Shown here in pieces: positions 14,111-17,499 of a stretch of 17,499 nt of DNA. The stretch spans positions 1 through 17,499 of the forward strand of contig JAFXJE010000130.1 in NCBI GenBank assembly GCA_017532485.1, read 5' to 3'. The translations under genes and the position numbers were made by a program. Source of the DNA: Peptococcaceae bacterium. Lineage in GTDB: Bacteria > Bacillota > Peptococcia > Peptococcales > Peptococcaceae. How positions within the stretch are numbered: position 1 is the stretch's first letter; every line of letters starts with the position of its first letter. The notes beneath the pieces were generated by a model that made no database searches, was not told where the DNA came from, and worked only from the letters and a program-made list of their open reading frames with translations.

Positions 14111-14139
14111 ATTGTAGAGCATTTGTTCTGTTTTGTCAA
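14111..14139 (-). promoter_or_regulatory. recA: recA promoter
   Basis: On the minus strand a perfect TTGACA (14139-14134) is followed after 17 nt by TACAAT (14116-14111), with transcription expected near 14104. The leader is about 34 nt and ends in a strong ribosome binding site. A LexA-like box fills the promoter spacer. Confidence 0.8.
14117..14128 (-). promoter_or_regulatory. LexA (SOS) box candidate in the recA promoter
   Basis: On the minus strand the sequence is GAACAAATGCTC. It matches the Gram-positive box GAAC-N4-GTTC at seven of eight defined positions (GCTC for GTTC). It lies exactly between the -35 and -10 boxes, where LexA binding would block polymerase. The site is seen; regulation is inferred from the family. 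Confidence 0.65.
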
Positions 14140-14176
14140 ACAATATTTTCCATTTCAAGAGAAAATCTGTTCGCTT

Positions 14177-15259
14177 TTATTCTACTGCCATTCTTTGTCT
14201 ATCCTCAAATCTTTGTTGAGCTAAATCTAATAATTTGGTCAATAACTCTTGAATAGGCAAACCATCTGCTTCCCACATTTTAGGGTACATACTGATTGAG
14301 GTAAAACCTGGTAAAGTATTAATTTCATTTAAGTAGATTTCTTTCGTATCTTTTTCCACAAAAAAGTCTACACGAGCAAAACCTTCACAATCCAATACTT
14401 CATATACTTTTAAAGCCTGTTGCTGCAGTTTTTCCACCAATTCTGCTTCTAAATCAGCTGGAATTTTAGTTACAGATTCCTGACTGATATATTTAGCCTC
14501 ATAATCATAGAAATCATTACCAGCAATAATTTCACCAGGACGAGCTACTTGCAGGTTATCCCAATTACCTAAAACAGATAATTCTATCTCTCGCGCATTA
14601 ACACCTTGTTCTACAATAATCTTACGGTCATAACGGGCAGCTACTGCCAAAGCTTTGCTCAATTCTTCTTTATTCACAGCTTTACTGATGCCCACACTAG
14701 AACCACCATTAGCAGGCTTAATAAACATTGGATAAGCCAATGCATCTTCACAACGTTTTAAACAGTCTGCTAAATCCTGCTCTAATTCGTGTCTGCGCAA
14801 ACCAATAAATTTTGTCTGTGGAATTTGATGATATGCTAAAATTTCGCGCATTAATAATTTATCCATCCCAACAGCAGAACCTGCCACACCAGCACCCACA
14901 TATGGTATACCCAGCATTTCCAAGAAGCCTTGTAAAATACCATCTTCACCATTAGTTCCATGCACAATAGGGAAAACATAGTCCAAAGTTGTAATTAAGT
15001 GACCATCTTGAGCCGACAGTACTTCTCCCCCTTGGCGTGGTGGTAAAATCACTTCACGGTCTGTTACTTCCTCCCATTTAATTTGGCTAATTCGTTCCAC
15101 TTCAATAGGACCATACCACTTACCAGCACGCGAAATAAAAATAGGGAATATTTCAAATTTTTCTAAATCCAAACTAGCTGCAATAGTAGCTGCCGACTTT
15201 AAGGATACTTCGTGCTCACCAGAACGACCACCAAAAATCAAACCTACTCGTTTTTTCAT
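14177..15259 (-). CDS. ddl: D-alanine--D-alanine ligase
   Basis: 360 residues. An ATP-grasp enzyme making D-Ala-D-Ala for peptidoglycan precursors in the cytosol. Motifs are GGRSGEHEVSLKSA near the N terminus, VHGTNGEDG (99-107), KPANGGSSVG (181-190), the omega loop YDYEAKY (251-257), and NEINTLPGFT (311-320) with metal ligands. Tyr257 at the omega-loop specificity position, rather than Phe or a VanA-like His loop, predicts the ordinary D-Ala-D-Ala activity and not D-lactate ligation. GAAGGGAG precedes the start. It lies 19 nt after the PLP-enzyme gene and is probably co-transcribed with it and hflX. Confidence 0.97.
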   Translation of the reverse strand: MKKRVGLIFGGRSGEHEVSLKSAATIAASLDLEKFEIFPIFISRAGKWYGPIEVERISQIKWEEVTDREVILPPRQGGEVLSAQDGHLITTLDYVFPIVHGTNGEDGILQGFLEMLGIPYVGAGVAGSAVGMDKLLMREILAYHQIPQTKFIGLRRHELEQDLADCLKRCEDALAYPMFIKPANGGSSVGISKAVNKEELSKALAVAARYDRKIIVEQGVNAREIELSVLGNWDNLQVARPGEIIAGNDFYDYEAKYISQESVTKIPADLEAELVEKLQQQALKVYEVLDCEGFARVDFFVEKDTKEIYLNEINTLPGFTSISMYPKMWEADGLPIQELLTKLLDLAQQRFEDRQRMAVE

Positions 15260-15278
15260 TATGATTTCTCCCTTCTCT

Positions 15279-16544
15279 TTATTGCTCCATCTGACCTACT
15301 GCCGCTACTACGCCAGCAATAACATGGGCTACTGAGAGACCACCTTGCATATAGACAATATAAGGTGGCCGCATTGGGCCATCGATGCTTAATTCAATTG
15401 AAGAACCTTGCACGAAAGTTCCCCCTGCCATAATTACAGCATCATCATAACCTGGTAATTCTGCATCATAAGGAGTAACATAAGCATCCAATGGTGATGC
15501 CATTTGAATCCCTTTACAAAAACGACGCACATTGTCAGGTTCATTTAATTGGATAGCCTGAATAATATCTGTCCGTTCATCGCCAGCAGCTGGTGACACT
15601 TTATAGCCTAAATCTGCTAATAATTCAGCAGCAAAAATTGCCCCCTTCATTGCTTGCTCAACAATTAAAGGTGCCATAAATAAACCCTGATAAGCTAAGC
15701 GATTAAAGTCCAGAGCAGAACCCACATCAGCAGCAATTCCCGGTGCTGTTAAACGATTGCTGGCTTTATCTACTAAATAAGCTCTCCCTGCTACATAACC
15801 ACCTCTAGGAGCTAAACCACCACCTGGATTTTTAATTAAAGAGCCTGCTATCAAATCAGCTCCAATTTCCAATGGTTCCTGTAATTCAACAAATTCACCA
15901 TAGCAATTATCGACAAAACAAATTATCTCAGGACTAATCGCCTTCACAAAAGCAATTGCTTTTTCAATCTTAGCAATAGACAAAGATTTACGCCAGCTAT
16001 AACCTCTGGAACGCTGAATACAAACCATTTTAGTCGCTGGAGTTACTACTTTGGCTATTTCTTCGTAATTGAAATCATCATCTACTAATTCTACTACATC
16101 ATGCTTAATTCCTAATTCTGATAATGTTCCTGTTTCTTTATTTTTACCGATAATTTTTAACAAGGTATCATAAGGAGTTCCACTAATAGATACAAACTGG
16201 TCACCTGGTAATAAATTTCCGTACAAGCAAATTGCTAGAGCATGAGTACCAGAAGCGATATTAGCTCGTACTAAGGCTTTTTCTGCTTGAAAAACATCTG
16301 CCCAAATCAATTCTAAGACATCACGACCTGTATCACCATAACCATATCCAGTCGAACCATTCAAATGAAAATCAGCAGCTTGATTTTTTTGAAAAGCATT
16401 CAAAACCCTTAATTGACCTGCTGCTGTTTTTTCTTCTATATTACGCCAATAAGGCTGCACCTTTTCATAGGCTGTCAGCATTTTAGCCATTAATTCATCG
16501 TTTATATGATATTTATCCTTTAGTCCCTTAAAATATGCGTTCAT
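15279..16544 (-). CDS. Methionine gamma-lyase family PLP-dependent protein (aluminum-resistance protein family)
   Basis: 421 residues from the ATG at 16544, which lies 2 nt after the hflX stop and has GGAGAGAG 7 nt upstream. An earlier in-frame start overlapping hflX is less likely. It has a fold-type I aminotransferase-like core: GYGYGDTGRD (66-75), ASGTHALAICLYG (97-109), VDNCYGEF with Asp212 (211-218) and the probable PLP lysine Lys238 in GSLIKNPGGG. This family (PF06838 as I recall) is common in Firmicutes next to hflX. It is annotated from weak similarity to methionine gamma-lyase and from an aluminum-tolerance report; the true substrate is uncertain. Confidence 0.92.
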   Translation of the reverse strand: MNAYFKGLKDKYHINDELMAKMLTAYEKVQPYWRNIEEKTAAGQLRVLNAFQKNQAADFHLNGSTGYGYGDTGRDVLELIWADVFQAEKALVRANIASGTHALAICLYGNLLPGDQFVSISGTPYDTLLKIIGKNKETGTLSELGIKHDVVELVDDDFNYEEIAKVVTPATKMVCIQRSRGYSWRKSLSIAKIEKAIAFVKAISPEIICFVDNCYGEFVELQEPLEIGADLIAGSLIKNPGGGLAPRGGYVAGRAYLVDKASNRLTAPGIAADVGSALDFNRLAYQGLFMAPLIVEQAMKGAIFAAELLADLGYKVSPAAGDERTDIIQAIQLNEPDNVRRFCKGIQMASPLDAYVTPYDAELPGYDDAVIMAGGTFVQGSSIELSIDGPMRPPYIVYMQGGLSVAHVIAGVVAAVGQMEQ

Positions 16545-16546
16545 TC

Positions 16547-17499
16547 TTATCTCTCTCCATTTTGTTGATATTGCCAAAAGTCTTTAGGAATATGCGTTTT
16601 GTCAGCAGTTAAAACAAAACGAATGTGTTCTTCTGTATATTCCAAATCCTCTACTTTTCCGATACTATAAGCACGACTTAAAATATCGCCTGCTGTCAAA
16701 GGCAATTCCATCTTCAACTGCTGCTCAGTAACAATTTTACTTTCAATAAGCTGCAAAAGTATATCTATTTGTGTACCGTTGGCTGCTGCCACATAGCAGC
16801 AATTTTCTTTGGCTAAACTTAACGGCAACGGTGGAATTTCTTCCAGTAAATCAATTTTATTAAAGACGAATATGCGTTGTTTTTCTGCTACACCCAATTC
16901 CAACAGTATTTCTTCTACCACTTCAATTTGATGCACATAATTAGGATTGCTGCAATCAATTACATGCAGTAATAAATCAGCATACTGCAATTCGTCTAAA
17001 GTCGATTTAAAAGCATTGATTAATTGTGGCGGCAAATCACGAATAAAGCCTACCGTATCTGTTAATAAAGCTTTCGTACCGTTTGGTAACAGCAGACCTC
17101 TTGTTGTTGTATCCAAAGTAGCAAATAATTGATTTTCCGCATAAATATTTTCATTGGTCAAACAATTTAGCAAAGAAGATTTACCGGCATTAGTATAACC
17201 CACCAAAGCTACTAAGGGAATACGCTGTCGCAGCTTTTGTTTCTGCTGCACATTTCTATGTCTGCTTACTTCCTGTAAAGCCTGCTCTATCTGCGTAATT
17301 CTGCGCCGTAAATACCTTCTGTCTGTTTCCAGTTTTGTTTCCCCTGGGCCTCTATTACCTACGCCACCCTTAGCACCACCACCTTGGCGAGACATAGATA
17401 TCCCTTGTCCCAGTAACTGAGGCAGCAAATAATTCGCCTGTGCAAGCTCTACCTGCAGCTTACCTTCATGGCTTCTGGCTCGGTGGGCAAATATATCTA
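16547..17499 (-). CDS. hflX: GTPase HflX, 5' end cut by window edge
   Basis: 316 residues are visible; the frame runs open to the window edge, so the N-terminal part is missing. The visible sequence starts within the HflX N-terminal domain (IFAHRARSHEGKLQVELAQ). Next comes the glycine-rich GGGAKGGVGNRGPGETKLE segment and a coiled-coil linker, then the GTPase domain with G1 GYTNAGKSS, G3 DTVGF and G4 NKID. HflX is a ribosome-associated GTPase that splits or rescues stalled 70S ribosomes under stress. It overlaps nothing, and the next gene follows 2 nt after its stop, so the hflX, PLP-enzyme and ddl genes form one probable operon. Confidence 0.97.
   Translation of the reverse strand, partial: DIFAHRARSHEGKLQVELAQANYLLPQLLGQGISMSRQGGGAKGGVGNRGPGETKLETDRRYLRRRITQIEQALQEVSRHRNVQQKQKLRQRIPLVALVGYTNAGKSSLLNCLTNENIYAENQLFATLDTTTRGLLLPNGTKALLTDTVGFIRDLPPQLINAFKSTLDELQYADLLLHVIDCSNPNYVHQIEVVEEILLELGVAEKQRIFVFNKIDLLEEIPPLPLSLAKENCCYVAAANGTQIDILLQLIESKIVTEQQLKMELPLTAGDILSRAYSIGKVEDLEYTEEHIRFVLTADKTHIPKDFWQYQQNGER

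Noticed and set aside
14071..14176. Terminator between ddl and recA
   Set aside because: Only a 6-bp AT-rich pairing was found, without a T-run. Some readthrough from ddl into recA is possible.
14177..15259. Vancomycin-resistance D-Ala-D-Lac ligase
   Set aside because: The omega loop reads YDYEAKY with Tyr at the specificity position and lacks the VanA/VanB-type loop, and no vanH or vanX neighbours are present.

Overview
The window is an AT-rich stretch of a bacterial chromosome, densely packed with genes. Several features point to an anaerobic or low-oxygen Firmicute (Bacillota): the two-subunit iron-sulfur L-serine dehydratase, two ferredoxin-containing MinD-type ATPases, recA-recX with a Gram-positive-type LexA box, and pyrR beside lspA-rluD. 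A Negativicutes-type or clostridial host is plausible, but this is inference; there is no rRNA or other marker. No mobile element, tRNA, CRISPR array or prophage gene was seen.

Layout. Positions 1-326 hold the start of a DUF2975-type membrane protein (minus strand, running off the left edge). Its promoter overlaps a perfect 28-bp inverted repeat (360-420). Two small orphan genes diverge from about 610/717. Positions 1030-3876 (minus) hold a five-gene operon: a DUF134 regulator, a NifX-like protein, two MinD-type ATPases with double 4Fe-4S modules, and a second NifX-like protein with a His/Cys-rich tail. It runs from a consensus promoter with twin CATATG palindromes to a bidirectional terminator, and resembles the orange-protein (Orp) system of Desulfovibrio. 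Positions 4044-6303 (minus) hold sdaAB-sdaAA plus a TPR protein gene, ending in a 21-bp hairpin terminator. Overlapping divergent promoters separate it from 6430-8661 (plus): a DUF5665 membrane protein, lspA, an RluD-type pseudouridine synthase and pyrR. Two tandem paralogous LysR regulators follow (8788-10644, plus).

A shared terminator separates these from an ABC half-exporter (10697-12412, minus). Further minus-strand genes are recX and recA, the latter with its own promoter and SOS box, then ddl, a PLP-dependent methionine gamma-lyase-family gene, and hflX, which is cut by the right edge.

Most of the window is housekeeping. The part most worth attention is the metal/Fe-S ATPase operon with its regulator and twin operators. 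Next comes the long palindrome at the DUF2975 promoter.
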